From contig JAJEAH010000007.1 of NCBI GenBank assembly GCA_022824225.1, forward strand, positions 1 through 64,000: a stretch of 64,000 nucleotides of DNA, written 5' to 3'. The translations under genes were made by a program, and so were the position numbers. This document shows positions 42,623-51,469 of this stretch, in pieces. The DNA is from Chloroflexota bacterium (GTDB lineage: Bacteria > Chloroflexota > UBA11872 > VXOZ01). Each line of letters starts with the position of its first letter. The stretch's first letter is position 1. The notes under the pieces are model-generated. The model did not search any database. It saw only the letters and a list, made by a program, of their open reading frames with translations, and was not told the origin of the DNA.

Positions 42623-42960
42623 TGTGTTTCCTCCACCTGGGGTTCCCAAATTCGAGAGCAATTCCTGTGTAACCCTTACATTGCGCGCACACTCGGGTGT
42701 TGTCAGCGTGTCTCCATGTCTGTCCCGAGTGCTCCTGACTCTCCACGCACGCGAAGCCGCTTGGCTTTTCCATGGTAAATGCTACTCAAATTGACCGCAA
42801 AGACATCCCTTTTGAGAATCGCTATCATAGTGAGCAGCACGCCGCTCACTTGGCGGGGCAGTTCTAGGATTATGGTGTCTCAGTGGAGCGGGCGCGCATG
42901 GTTTCGAGAACAACCGGCAGTCAGCCCATGCAAAGCCGCGAAAGCGCGCAGGGAGGATGG

Positions 42961-44520
42961 ATGGGGGGCAAGTTTCTCACTCCCGACCAGGCAGCTTGGC
43001 TCATCCAGGATGGCGCCGCCATTGGCGTATGCGGATTCGTCGGCATCGGCCACCCGGAGGCGCTTTCCGCAGCCATCGAGCGTCGCTTCCTGCAGACCGG
43101 TGAACCCCGTTATCTCACGCTCATGTACGGCGCGGGCCAAGGCGACCGCCAGACACGGGGGCTCAACCACTTCGGCCATGAAGGGCTGGTGAAGCGCATT
43201 GTTGGCGGCCACTGGGGACTGGCCCCCAGCCTGTGTCAATTGGTCCTCGACGGCAAGATCGAGGGGTACAATTTCCCCCAAGGCGTCATCATCCATCTCT
43301 TTCGCGACACTGCCGCCGGCAAGCCCGGCACCCTTACCCACGTCGGTCTCAACACGTTCGTGGACCCGCGTCTGGAAGGCGGGCGCGTGAATCCGGCGTC
43401 CACGCCGGAGGAACTCGTGCAGTTGATCGAACTCAATGGTGAAGAGTACCTCTTCTACCCGCGCATTCACCTCGACGTCGGCTTGATTCGCGGCACCACC
43501 GCCGATCCCGACGGCAACATCAGCATGGAACGCGAAGCCGTATACGGCGAGATGCTCAGCGTCGCGCAGGCGGTACACAACTGCGGGGGAACGGTAATCG
43601 CCCAAGTCGAGCGTACTATCGAGACTCCCTTGCCCACGCGAGAGATCAAGATACCGGGAATCTTGGTGGACGTGGTGGCGGTGGCCAATCCCGCCGAGCA
43701 CTGGCAGACGTTTAGCGAGGACTTCAATCCGGCGTATGTTTCAGACACGCGGGGAGAAGCGCCGGAGTTTCCACAGCACAGCCTCGACGAACGCAAAGTC
43801 ATCGGCCGCCGCGCCGCTCTGGAACTGCGGAAAGGCGACATCGTCAACCTCGGCATCGGCTTGCCGGAAAGCGTGGCCGCCGTTGCGGCGGAAGAAGGCA
43901 TCATCGACGACCTGGTGATGACCGTGGAGAGCGGCGCGATCGGCGGAATCCCCGCGGGCGGCCTTTCGTTCGGCGCTTCCTACATGCCCGCGTCGCTGAT
44001 CGATTCGCCCTATATGTTCGATTTCTACGATGGCGGTGGTCTGGATATCGCATTCTTGGGCGCCGCCCAGATCGATGCCGCCGGCAACGTAAACGTCAGC
44101 CGCTTTGGCAACGTCGTGCCGGGCGCCGGGGGCTTCGTAAACATCAGCCACAACGCGAAGCGGATCGTGTTTTGCGGCACCTTCACCGCGGGCGGGCTGG
44201 ACATCTCGATACATGACGGCGCGCTGCGGATTGTCCGCGAGGGCACGCACCCCAAGCTCGTGCAAGCCGTCGAGCAGGTCACGTTCAACGGCGCTTACGC
44301 GCGCTCGCTGGGACGCGAAATACTGTATGTCACCGAAAGGGCGGTCTTTACCCTGACCGACGAAGGGCTTACGCTCACCGAGATCGCCCCTGGCGTGGAC
44401 CTGGCAATGGACATCCTGGCGCAGATGGCATTTCGGCCGCACGTTGCGCCAGACCTGCGGCAGATGGACACCGCCCTCTTTGGCAACGCGCCCATGGGGC
44501 TGGTACGGCAATTCACTTGA
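42961..44520 (+). CDS. Fused alpha/beta family I CoA-transferase
   Basis: A 519-residue CoA-transferase with both subunits in one chain. The alpha part starts [32 protein letters not shown]; the beta part carries the catalytic Glu E323 in [15 protein letters not shown]. It moves CoA between acyl groups such as acetate, acetoacetate or butyrate. The ATG at 42961 is chosen because GGGAGG lies 4 bases upstream and it matches the family N terminus; a GTG at 42883 would add 26 poorly conserved residues. The thiolase and SDR genes follow in the same direction, suggesting a short-chain acyl-CoA/ketoacid route. Confidence 0.9.
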   Translation: MGGKFLTPDQAAWLIQDGAAIGVCGFVGIGHPEALSAAIERRFLQTGEPRYLTLMYGAGQGDRQTRGLNHFGHEGLVKRIVGGHWGLAPSLCQLVLDGKIEGYNFPQGVIIHLFRDTAAGKPGTLTHVGLNTFVDPRLEGGRVNPASTPEELVQLIELNGEEYLFYPRIHLDVGLIRGTTADPDGNISMEREAVYGEMLSVAQAVHNCGGTVIAQVERTIETPLPTREIKIPGILVDVVAVANPAEHWQTFSEDFNPAYVSDTRGEAPEFPQHSLDERKVIGRRAALELRKGDIVNLGIGLPESVAAVAAEEGIIDDLVMTVESGAIGGIPAGGLSFGASYMPASLIDSPYMFDFYDGGGLDIAFLGAAQIDAAGNVNVSRFGNVVPGAGGFVNISHNAKRIVFCGTFTAGGLDISIHDGALRIVREGTHPKLVQAVEQVTFNGAYARSLGREILYVTERAVFTLTDEGLTLTEIAPGVDLAMDILAQMAFRPHVAPDLRQMDTALFGNAPMGLVRQFT

Positions 44521-44638
44521 ACCCGCAGTCGCCGCAGGCATAGCATGAGTTTGTATACGCGTTTTCGCTGCCATCGCACACACGAGCAAACTCGTGGTCA
44601 GCACTAACACACGCACACCCGACGCATAGGAGCTTAGC

Positions 44639-45850
44639 ATGAGCACGCGACAGCCGGTCATTCTGGGATTTGCCCGCACGCCCATCGGCGCGTTTGGCGG
44701 CGCGTTGAGCGGGCTATCCGCGCCCGATCTGGGCGTCGCGGCAGCACAGGCGGCGTTGGCGCGAGCCGATGTGACACCTGATGCAGTGCAGGTTTCGATA
44801 TTCGGCCAGGTCTTGCAGGGCGGCAGCCGCATGAATCCCGCGCGCCAGGTGAGCATACGCGCCGGCGTGCCCGAGGCTGTACATGCCATGACTCTCAACC
44901 AGGTCTGCGCTTCCGGCCTGCAGGCCGTGGCGCTGGCGGGAAACTACATTCGCCTGGGCGAACTGGACGTGGCCCTGGCCGGCGGCATGGAGAGCATGAG
45001 CCGCGCGCCGTACATCCTGCCGGATGCGCGCTGGGGCAGCAAACTGGGCCATGCACAGGTGGTCGACACGCTGCTCGATGACGGCCTTTGGGACGCCTTT
45101 GAAGACTGCCACATGGCGAATACCGCTGATTCGCTGGCGCAGGAATACGGCATCTCCCGTGAAGCGCAGGACGAATTCGCCTACGAGAGCCAACAACGCT
45201 ACGCGGCGGCGGCGCGGGCGTGCCGCCTTTCCACCGAAGTCGCGCCGGTGTCCGTGCCCCAGCGCCGGGGAGCGCCGCAGATCGTAAGCGATGACGAGTA
45301 CCCACGACCGGACACCACCCGAGAAGCTCTGGCGTCGCTCCGTCCCGCTTTCAAAGGCGTTGACGGCATCACCGCGGGTAATGCCTCCGGCATCAACGAC
45401 GGCGCCGCCGCGGTCGTGGTGGCCTCAGCCGAGTGGGCGGAGGCCCGGCAGTGTCAGCCTCTGGCAACGTTGCGAGCGGTAGCAACTACCGGGGTTGCCC
45501 CCATGCGCATGGGCATTGGCCCCGCCAAGGCGATCCGCATTCTGCTGGAAGAAACCGGCCTCAGCCTGGACGACATCGACCTCATCGAAATAAATGAAGC
45601 CTTCGCCGCGCAGGTACTGGCAGTGGAAGCCGAGCTCAACTGGGACCGCTCACGGGTGAACGTAAATGGCGGCGCTATCGCCGTCGGACATCCCATTGGC
45701 GCCAGCGGGGCGCGCATTCTGGGCACGCTCGTCTACGAGATGCAGCGCCGCAACGTCCGGCGGGGCATTGCCGCGCTCTGCGCGGGCGGCGGCATGGGCA
45801 TCGCCGCCTTGGTGGAACGCGATGCGAACAGCCGGCCGCTCGAAAACTAG
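44639..45850 (+). CDS. Acetyl-CoA acetyltransferase (thiolase)
   Basis: A 403-residue type II thiolase. The nucleophile C90 lies in LNQVCASGLQAV; IEINEAFAAQ, GGAIAVGHPIGASGAR and ALCAGGGMG supply the other His and Cys of the active site. It condenses two acetyl-CoA to acetoacetyl-CoA or splits it. AGGAG lies 7 bases before the ATG. Placed 119 bases after the CoA-transferase and 15 before an SDR, it fits acetoacetate or hydroxybutyrate metabolism. Confidence 0.96.
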   Translation: MSTRQPVILGFARTPIGAFGGALSGLSAPDLGVAAAQAALARADVTPDAVQVSIFGQVLQGGSRMNPARQVSIRAGVPEAVHAMTLNQVCASGLQAVALAGNYIRLGELDVALAGGMESMSRAPYILPDARWGSKLGHAQVVDTLLDDGLWDAFEDCHMANTADSLAQEYGISREAQDEFAYESQQRYAAAARACRLSTEVAPVSVPQRRGAPQIVSDDEYPRPDTTREALASLRPAFKGVDGITAGNASGINDGAAAVVVASAEWAEARQCQPLATLRAVATTGVAPMRMGIGPAKAIRILLEETGLSLDDIDLIEINEAFAAQVLAVEAELNWDRSRVNVNGGAIAVGHPIGASGARILGTLVYEMQRRNVRRGIAALCAGGGMGIAALVERDANSRPLEN

Positions 45851-45865
45851 GAGAAGGCTTCACCC

Positions 45866-46624
45866 ATGCGGCTTGCCGGAAAACACGCCCTCATCACGGG
45901 CGCCTCGCAGGGCATAGGGCGCGCTACGGCGCTTGCCCTGGCCCGTGAAGGCGCCGACATCGCGATCAACCACTATCCAGACCCGGACGGCGCGCACCGG
46001 CGCAACGCGGAGGCCGTGGCAGCGGAAGTGCATGCCCTCGGCCGGAGGTCCCTTGTGCTGGGCGCGGACGTCGCGCAAGAGAAGCCAAGCGCCGACATGG
46101 TGGCGCAGGCCATCCGGGAATTCGGCGCACTGGACATCCTGGTGAACAACGCGGGCATCTTGCGCGACGCGACCCTCCGCAATCTGACCCGACAGCAGTG
46201 GGACGACGTGCTGGACGTCAACCTCGGCAGCATGTTCAACTGCGCAAAACCCGCGTCCAGCCACATGCGCGAGCGGGAAACGGGCAGCATCGTCAACATC
46301 GCGTCGGTGATTGGGCTCACCGGCAACTTCGGCCAGACGAATTACGCGGCGGCAAAAGCCGGCGCCATCGGCTTCACGAAGTCATTGGCCAGAGAGATGG
46401 CGCGCTACGGCGTCCGCGTCAATGCGGTAGCTCCCGGTTTCATGGATACCGACATGACCCGCACCATCGACCCTGAAATCAAAGAGAATATACGAAAGCA
46501 GATTCCCCTGGGGCACTTCGGCACGGCGGAAGACATCGCTGCCGCGATTCTCTTCCTCGTCTCCGACGACGCCCGCTACATCACCGGCGAGGTGTTGAGC
46601 GTCAACGGCGGCTGGTATATGTAG
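45866..46624 (+). CDS. fabG: Short-chain dehydrogenase/3-oxoacyl-ACP (or acetoacetyl-CoA) reductase
   Basis: A 252-residue SDR. ALITGASQGIGRA is the NAD(P) site; NNAGIL, IVNIASVIG (Ser) and TNYAAAKAG (Tyr and Lys) complete the catalytic tetrad. It ends ITGEVLSVNGGWYM as FabG-type proteins do. FabG reduces 3-oxoacyl-ACP; right after a thiolase it could instead reduce acetoacetyl-CoA (PhaB role). TAGGAGAAGG lies before ATG. The exact carrier, ACP or CoA, cannot be told from the sequence alone. Confidence 0.9.
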   Translation: MRLAGKHALITGASQGIGRATALALAREGADIAINHYPDPDGAHRRNAEAVAAEVHALGRRSLVLGADVAQEKPSADMVAQAIREFGALDILVNNAGILRDATLRNLTRQQWDDVLDVNLGSMFNCAKPASSHMRERETGSIVNIASVIGLTGNFGQTNYAAAKAGAIGFTKSLAREMARYGVRVNAVAPGFMDTDMTRTIDPEIKENIRKQIPLGHFGTAEDIAAAILFLVSDDARYITGEVLSVNGGWYM

Positions 46625-46684
46625 GTCCCAACTTTCCGATTCCGCTCCGAGGTCGAACGTCCCTATTCCCAAATCCGCTCCGAG

Positions 46685-46998
46685 GTAGCGCGGGGGCATG
46701 TCCCCCGCGCTTTCGCAGTGTGTGCCCTGAGCCCGGTAGCGCGAGGGCTTGTCCCTAATGCTGTCGCATCAAGTTCTTGCCTTGGGCTACCATGGTAATC
46801 TGTGTTGCTAAGGCAATTGACACTCAGTTTCGCTGCCGTAGGGGCACGACATGTCGTTCCCCTACGGCAGCTTGAAAACCCAAGTGGGGACTGTCTATTG
46901 CTCGCTTTCAACTCTAATGCGTCACCATTGGGGATTGTCCCCCGCTCTTTCGCAGTGTGTACACTGAGCCCCGTAGCGCGGGGGCTTGTCCCCCGCCT
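46685..46998. repeat. Dispersed palindromic repeats in the gap before the isochorismatase gene
   Basis: Two related blocks, 46685-46756 and 46928-46998, each with a GCGGGGG...CCCCCGC palindrome, a CGCAGTGTGT segment and a second palindrome. The remaining sequence of this 415-base gap (46625-47039) has no gene. Confidence 0.65.
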
Positions 46999-47039
46999 CT
47001 TCACAATGCGTGCATCCAGATCGAGAAGGGAAAACCCAG

Positions 47040-47702
47040 ATGCTCATCGACACCGCCCAATTCAAGACGAACCACCTCGCCAATGATGCCGTGCTTCCAC
47101 CCGAGAAGACCGCGCTCATCATCGTGGACATGATGCGCCGCTTCTGCGATCCCGCGTGGCTGTCCGGCGGCAATACCGAGAGCGAGCGCTGGTTTACTTC
47201 AAAGCTGCAAACCGTGATCCCCAATCTGCGCGCGATCCTCGATGCCTTTCGCGCTGCCGGGGGCCTCGTGGTCCACGTCGTAAACGCTAAGTGGACCGCG
47301 GCCGCCCGCGAGGCCGTGCCCTACCAGCGGGGACGCGAATACGATTACTTTGACTCCCACGCCATGTCGGTGGTTGACGAGCTTGCCCCGCAACGCGACG
47401 AGATCATCGTTCGCAAGCTGACGAGTTCCGCCTTCACGGGCACGGGCCTCGACTACATGCTGAACAATGCCGGCATACGGAACGTCGTTCTCACCGGCCA
47501 ATACGGCGGCGCGTGCGTCTTCTACAGCCTTATCCAAAGCCGGGAGTACGGCTTTACCAACTATTGGCCCACCGACGCCATCCTCCATGCCTCAGCCCTA
47601 GACCAAGCCATGATCACGCCGCTGGTTGGCACGCGCTGGGCCACTTTGGCTACTGCAGCACAGATTTCGCAGGCAGTCACCGGCAAACGCGCCTTGGCAT
47701 GA
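47040..47702 (+). CDS. Isochorismatase-family hydrolase
   Basis: A 220-residue cysteine hydrolase. The triad can be read: D30 (ALIIVDMMRRF), a Lys in IIVRKLTSSAFTGTGLDYML, and C159 in GQYGGACVFYSL. The family includes nicotinamidases, isochorismatases and N-carbamoyl hydrolases; no substrate is fixed here. ATG 47040 follows GAAGGGA by about 10 bases; a start 18 codons earlier lies in repeat sequence. The C-terminal 13 codons form the first of three 40-bp tandem copies. Confidence 0.85.
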   Translation: MLIDTAQFKTNHLANDAVLPPEKTALIIVDMMRRFCDPAWLSGGNTESERWFTSKLQTVIPNLRAILDAFRAAGGLVVHVVNAKWTAAAREAVPYQRGREYDYFDSHAMSVVDELAPQRDEIIVRKLTSSAFTGTGLDYMLNNAGIRNVVLTGQYGGACVFYSLIQSREYGFTNYWPTDAILHASALDQAMITPLVGTRWATLATAAQISQAVTGKRALA

Positions 47703-47780
47703 CTTTTCGCAGGCAATCACCGGCCTATGCGCCCTGGCATGACTTTTGGCAGGCAATCACCGGCCAATGCGCCTTGGCAT
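47661..47780. repeat. Three exact-period 40-bp repeats at the 3' end of the isochorismatase gene
   Basis: Copies at 47661-47700, 47701-47740 and 47741-47780 share GGCA(G/A)TCACCGGC and CTTGGCATG or its near match. The first encodes the last residues of the enzyme (QAVTGKRALA), and the stop falls at the start of the second copy. Confidence 0.85.
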
Positions 47781-47814
47781 GGCTAACTGCGGCAGGCGCT
47801 TAAGCCGACTTCCG

Positions 47815-48110
47815 GCAAGCTGTTGGATGTACGAGCGGCCCGCTCCGTTGCGAATGTACGGGCGGCCCAATCCGTTTCGAATGTACGGGCGGTCCGTCAT
47901 TCCCGTGAAAACGGGAATCCATCTTCTCTTCGCTCAACCAAGTTTCCCGCCCTGTGCCGCGCACCGAGAGTTCGCGGCCCTGCTCGCGTTCCCTTGACAT
48001 TTCAAATGTTCGGGCAGCCCAATCCGTTTCGATCGTACGGGCGGCCCAATCCGTCATTCCCGTGAAAGCTCACCCTCGCACTTGATACGGGGGCGGGAAT
48101 CCATCTTCTC
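47815..48110. repeat. Repeats with GTACGGGCGGCCCAATCCG units
   Basis: Copies of (T)GTACGGGCGGCCCAATCCG and close variants at about 47825, 47855, 47881, 48015 and 48035, with GTCATTCCCGTGAAA and GGGAATCCATCTTCTCT pieces between. The sequence CCGCGCACCGAGAGTT is repeated at 47957 and 48137. The 620-base gap 47703-48323 holds no gene. Confidence 0.7.
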
Positions 48111-48251
48111 TCATCTCAACCAACTTTCCCACCTGTGCCGCGCACCGAGAGTTTGCCGCTCTGCTCGCGTCTCCTTGCCGCACCAACAGGCTCCGGACAT
48201 ACTGCTTGCTGCAACGTCAGCATCCACACTTCGGCACAACTCCTTCCCGCC

Positions 48252-48300
48252 TTGACACTCGGCACACGTACTGTTAATCTGCAACCAACCGGCTGGTTGG
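48252..48300 (+). promoter_or_regulatory. Predicted promoter and operator-like palindrome before SBP1
   Basis: TTGACA (48252-48257), then GTTAAT (48273-48278) 15 bases later, and the palindrome CCAACC-GGCT-GGTTGG (48285-48300) overlapping the transcription start region. The ATG at 48324 follows. The palindrome looks like a LacI/TetR-type operator. The spacer is short for sigma-70, so confidence is moderate. Confidence 0.45.
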
Positions 48301-48323
48301 AGCATCCACAAAGGAGCAGTCCT

Positions 48324-49709
48324 ATGACACGGCGCAAGATGCTAATCGGACTCGGATCCGGCGCGGGACTGGCGCTGCTGGCGGCCTGCGGTCAGGCGGC
48401 AACCCTGGCCGAAGCGGCTCCCGAAGACGCAGAAGAGATGGAGCCCAAGGCTGCCGCGGAAGAAGCCCCTGAAGTTGAAGCCTATGAGATTAGAGTCTTT
48501 ACGACTTCGGTTTGGCGCCTCGACGAGGGCATCGGGCTAGAGGTGGTGCAGGAGATAGAGGCACTGAATCCCGGCATCACCGTGAACGCGACTACCGAGA
48601 GCGGCAATCGCATGGATAAGATGGTTACCGCCGTTTCCGGTGGATTTCCGCTCGACGTAGGTCAGGCGGGATTCTGGCAGGCGCAGACCGTCGCGGTCTT
48701 GGGCGCGGCGCAGCCGATAGATCGCTTTATGCGGACTTCAGAAGTCATCAAGCGCGAAGAGATTTGGCCCGCCCTCTTGCGGGCGCTTACCTGGGAAGGC
48801 GAGACGTACGGTATGCCGTTTGGCCCGGACGTGCGTTTTCTCTACAACAACGACCAGGTCTACATTCAGAGCGGTCTCGACCCGGAGGTCTTGCCCGAAA
48901 CGTGGGAGGACCTGGAGGAGGTCGTCAAGGCCACGTTTCGCAAGAGCGGAGACCAGATTGAAGTGATGGGTATCGACCTGCTGCGCGGCACCGGCGGCAC
49001 CCACCTGTGGCTCGTGCCCATGTGGCAGCTTGGTGGCGAGACTACTGCCGAGGACGGTCGCACCATCACCATCGATACGCCGCAGGCCCTGGAAGCCCTG
49101 ACGTGGATCAAGCAACTCTACGATATGCAGGACGGCTTCGCGGCGCGCGACGCCTTCTGGGGAGATCTGGGCCGCTATCCACAGTATCACCAGTTGTGGG
49201 CCGATGGCCGCGTTGCCAACCAATTCATCACCGGCTCCGAGCGGAACACGATCATCAAGCCCAATTACCCGGACGTGGAATTCCATTGGGCCCCGTTGCC
49301 GCGGCCTGCTACGGGAGAGTACCGCACGTACGGCGGCTGCCATACCTGGTTCCTCACCGTGGCTTCCCCAGACCCGGACAAGGGTTGGAAGTTCCTTGAG
49401 CACTTTGGCGCGCGCGACGTGAACATTCGCTGGTCGCGGCACTTTGACCGCTTGCCAATCAGACCCGACGTCGCCGCCGACCCTGAGTATATTCAGGGCG
49501 ACGACTTTGTGGAGTTCCAGGGCCAACTGATGGAAGGCCACCGCTTCATCCTCTACGCTCCCGGCGCTCCCGGCATCTTGCCGCTCAACAACCGGTTTAT
49601 CCCGGATGTGCTCACCGGCGCAATCACTGCCCAGGAAGCGCTCAAGGAAGCGCAAGTGGCAATGCAGACGGTGCTTGATGACTTCCTGAGTGAGCACGGC
49701 GCATCCTAG
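48324..49709 (+). CDS. Family-1 extracellular solute-binding lipoprotein (SBP1)
   Basis: A 461-residue ABC-transporter substrate-binding protein. The N terminus MTRRKMLIGLGSG is Tat-like (RR) and ALLAAC gives the lipobox, lipidated Cys at 22; a Glu/Ala-rich linker (to about 55) leads to the binding domain. IRVFTTSVWRLDEGIGLEVV, NRMDKMVTAVSGGF, YGMPFGPDVRFLYNN and GGCHTWFLTVASPDPDKGWKFLEHFG fit sugar-type family-1 proteins. The start is supported by AAGGAG 7 bases upstream. No MalF/MalG-type permease or ATPase is in the window, so transport must rely on genes elsewhere. It is closely related to the next gene. Confidence 0.92.
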   Translation: MTRRKMLIGLGSGAGLALLAACGQAATLAEAAPEDAEEMEPKAAAEEAPEVEAYEIRVFTTSVWRLDEGIGLEVVQEIEALNPGITVNATTESGNRMDKMVTAVSGGFPLDVGQAGFWQAQTVAVLGAAQPIDRFMRTSEVIKREEIWPALLRALTWEGETYGMPFGPDVRFLYNNDQVYIQSGLDPEVLPETWEDLEEVVKATFRKSGDQIEVMGIDLLRGTGGTHLWLVPMWQLGGETTAEDGRTITIDTPQALEALTWIKQLYDMQDGFAARDAFWGDLGRYPQYHQLWADGRVANQFITGSERNTIIKPNYPDVEFHWAPLPRPATGEYRTYGGCHTWFLTVASPDPDKGWKFLEHFGARDVNIRWSRHFDRLPIRPDVAADPEYIQGDDFVEFQGQLMEGHRFILYAPGAPGILPLNNRFIPDVLTGAITAQEALKEAQVAMQTVLDDFLSEHGAS

Positions 49710-49925
49710 CTGCCGGCGAGTTGCGGATTATTCCGCCGCTGCTTGCGAAACGGCACAGCCTCAAAGGCGAAGCGCGATGGTCAAGCCGGCCGCGGTTCGC
49801 CACGGTTCGAATTTGACGTGAGCTAGTAGCGCTTCACACCATGCCGGGCAGAAAGATCTCTCGGGCGGCCTGCTCCCTTGCTGCTGGCACGTGCCTGCCG
49901 CTAGGCGGGGATGAATAGGTATTCC

Positions 49926-49961
49926 TTGACAGTAACGAAAACCAGTGGTAGCCTGCTACCA
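49926..49961 (+). promoter_or_regulatory. TTGACA box and 16-bp palindrome before SBP2
   Basis: A perfect -35 TTGACA (49926-49931) followed by the palindrome TGGTAGCCTGCTACCA (49946-49961) at the place of the -10. A repressor binding there would block the promoter. A clean -10 hexamer is lacking. Confidence 0.45.
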
Positions 49962-49997
49962 GCTAGTTACAGCATGCAGATTGGGAGGCCATTTAGC

Positions 49998-51386
49998 ATG
50001 ATGACACGACGTAGAATGCTACTCGGACTGGGTTCCGGCGCCGGTCTGGCGTTGTTGGCGGCCTGTGGCCAAGCGTCAACTATGACCGAAGAGGCGCCGG
50101 CAGCCGAGGAAAAAATGGAGCCCAAGGCGGAAGAACAACCCGCCGCTCCCGAGGCGTATGAAATCCGAGTCTTCACGACTTCACGGTGGGACCTTAGCCA
50201 AGGACTTGGCTTGGAAGTCGTGCAGGAACTCGAGGAAGCCAACCCCGACATCACGGTCAATGCCACCGTTGAAACCGGCAACCGCATGGACAAGATGGTT
50301 ACGTCCGTGGCCGCCGGTTTTGGGCTCGACGTAGGTCAAGCGGGATCGTGGCAAGCGCAGACTCTGGCCGTACTCAAAGTGCCCCACGGCCTCGACTCCT
50401 ACATGGCAACCTCCGACGTCATCAAGAAAGAAGAGATTTGGGAGTCCCTGCGCGGTGACTTGCAGTGGAAGAACGTGGTCCAGGGCATGCCGTTCGGCCC
50501 GGACATCCGCTTCCTCTACGTGGGGAACAAAGCCTATCTGGACGCCGGCCTCGACCCTGAGAGTCCACCGGCATCTTGGACGGACCTCGAGGACGCGATT
50601 TCTACGATCTACACCGTGAGCGGCGATAAGATCGAGAAGCTGGGGTTCGATCCCTTGCGCGGCACGGGCGGCAACCACCTTTGGATGGTGCCCATGTGGC
50701 AGTTGGGCGGCGAGACTACCTCGCCTGAGGGTCTGGTCACGCTCGACACCCCCGAAGCTGAAGAAGCCTTGAACTGGCAGAAGCGGAACATCTTCGACGC
50801 CCAGGGCGGGTACAATCAGGTGCTGGAATTCTGGGGCGAGGCCGCGGGCTATCCCGCGTATTTCCAGCCCTTCTTCCAGGGCGTGGTCGGCAACATGCAC
50901 CTCACCAACTCTGAGCGCGCCGGTCAGATTCTGCCCAATCAGCCGGACTTCGAGTTTTCCTATGGCCCCTATCCGGTGCCCGAAGGCGGACGCCAGGCGG
51001 GCTACGGCGGCTGCCACACCTGGTATCTGACCGTGGACTCGGCCCAACCGGAAAAAGCCTGGAAGTTCCTGGAGCATTTCGGCAGCAGTGACGTGAATAT
51101 TCGCTGGGCGCTCCACTTTGATCGTCTGCCCATCCGGGCCGACGTTGCGGAGTCCGAGGAGTACCACCAGGGCGACGACTTCGTGCGCTTCTCCGCCGGC
51201 ATGATGCAGCATCGCCGGTTCGTCATCCCGTTGCCGGGCGCGCCCCAGGTGCTTAGTTTCGTCAACGGCTTCGTGCCGGACGTCATGGCCGGCAACCGCA
51301 CGATCCCCGAAGCGCTCAAGGAAGCCGAGGAGCAGGTCCAGACCATCCTCGACGACTTCCTGGAAGAGCACGGCGAAACGCGGTAG
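49998..51386 (+). CDS. Family-1 extracellular solute-binding lipoprotein (SBP2)
   Basis: A 462-residue paralogue of SBP1, with over half of residues the same by eye (e.g. TRRRMLLGLGSGAGLALLAAC, GNRMDKMVT, QGMPFGPDIRFLY, PLRGTGGNHLW, VPMWQLGGETT). It has Tat-like RR, lipobox Cys at about 23, and an acidic linker. GGGAGG is 9 bases before ATG 49998. It is 288 bases after SBP1 and carries its own promoter-like region, so the pair are separately expressed duplicates. Divergence in the binding cleft regions suggests two different but related ligands. An esterase follows. No permease is nearby. Confidence 0.92.
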   Translation: MMTRRRMLLGLGSGAGLALLAACGQASTMTEEAPAAEEKMEPKAEEQPAAPEAYEIRVFTTSRWDLSQGLGLEVVQELEEANPDITVNATVETGNRMDKMVTSVAAGFGLDVGQAGSWQAQTLAVLKVPHGLDSYMATSDVIKKEEIWESLRGDLQWKNVVQGMPFGPDIRFLYVGNKAYLDAGLDPESPPASWTDLEDAISTIYTVSGDKIEKLGFDPLRGTGGNHLWMVPMWQLGGETTSPEGLVTLDTPEAEEALNWQKRNIFDAQGGYNQVLEFWGEAAGYPAYFQPFFQGVVGNMHLTNSERAGQILPNQPDFEFSYGPYPVPEGGRQAGYGGCHTWYLTVDSAQPEKAWKFLEHFGSSDVNIRWALHFDRLPIRADVAESEEYHQGDDFVRFSAGMMQHRRFVIPLPGAPQVLSFVNGFVPDVMAGNRTIPEALKEAEEQVQTILDDFLEEHGETR

Positions 51387-51418
51387 CAGGTTCCAGAAGC
51401 TTGACCGATAGTCAACGA

Positions 51419-51447
51419 GGGAGGAGGCCACGCGGCCTCCTCCCTTT
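51419..51447 (+). terminator. Terminator after SBP2
   Basis: Perfect 11-bp stem GGGAGGAGGCC, loop ACGC, GGCCTCCTCCC, then TTT. It starts 33 bases after the SBP2 stop and separates it from the esterase gene, whose start must then lie after it. Confidence 0.75.
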
Positions 51448-51469
51448 GCACGAAAAGGGAAGGTGGCGC

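Noticed and set aside
51401..51469. Upstream start for the esterase
   Set aside because: It would begin before the terminator hairpin at 51419-51447 and translate through it; the GTG at 51470 has a ribosome site.
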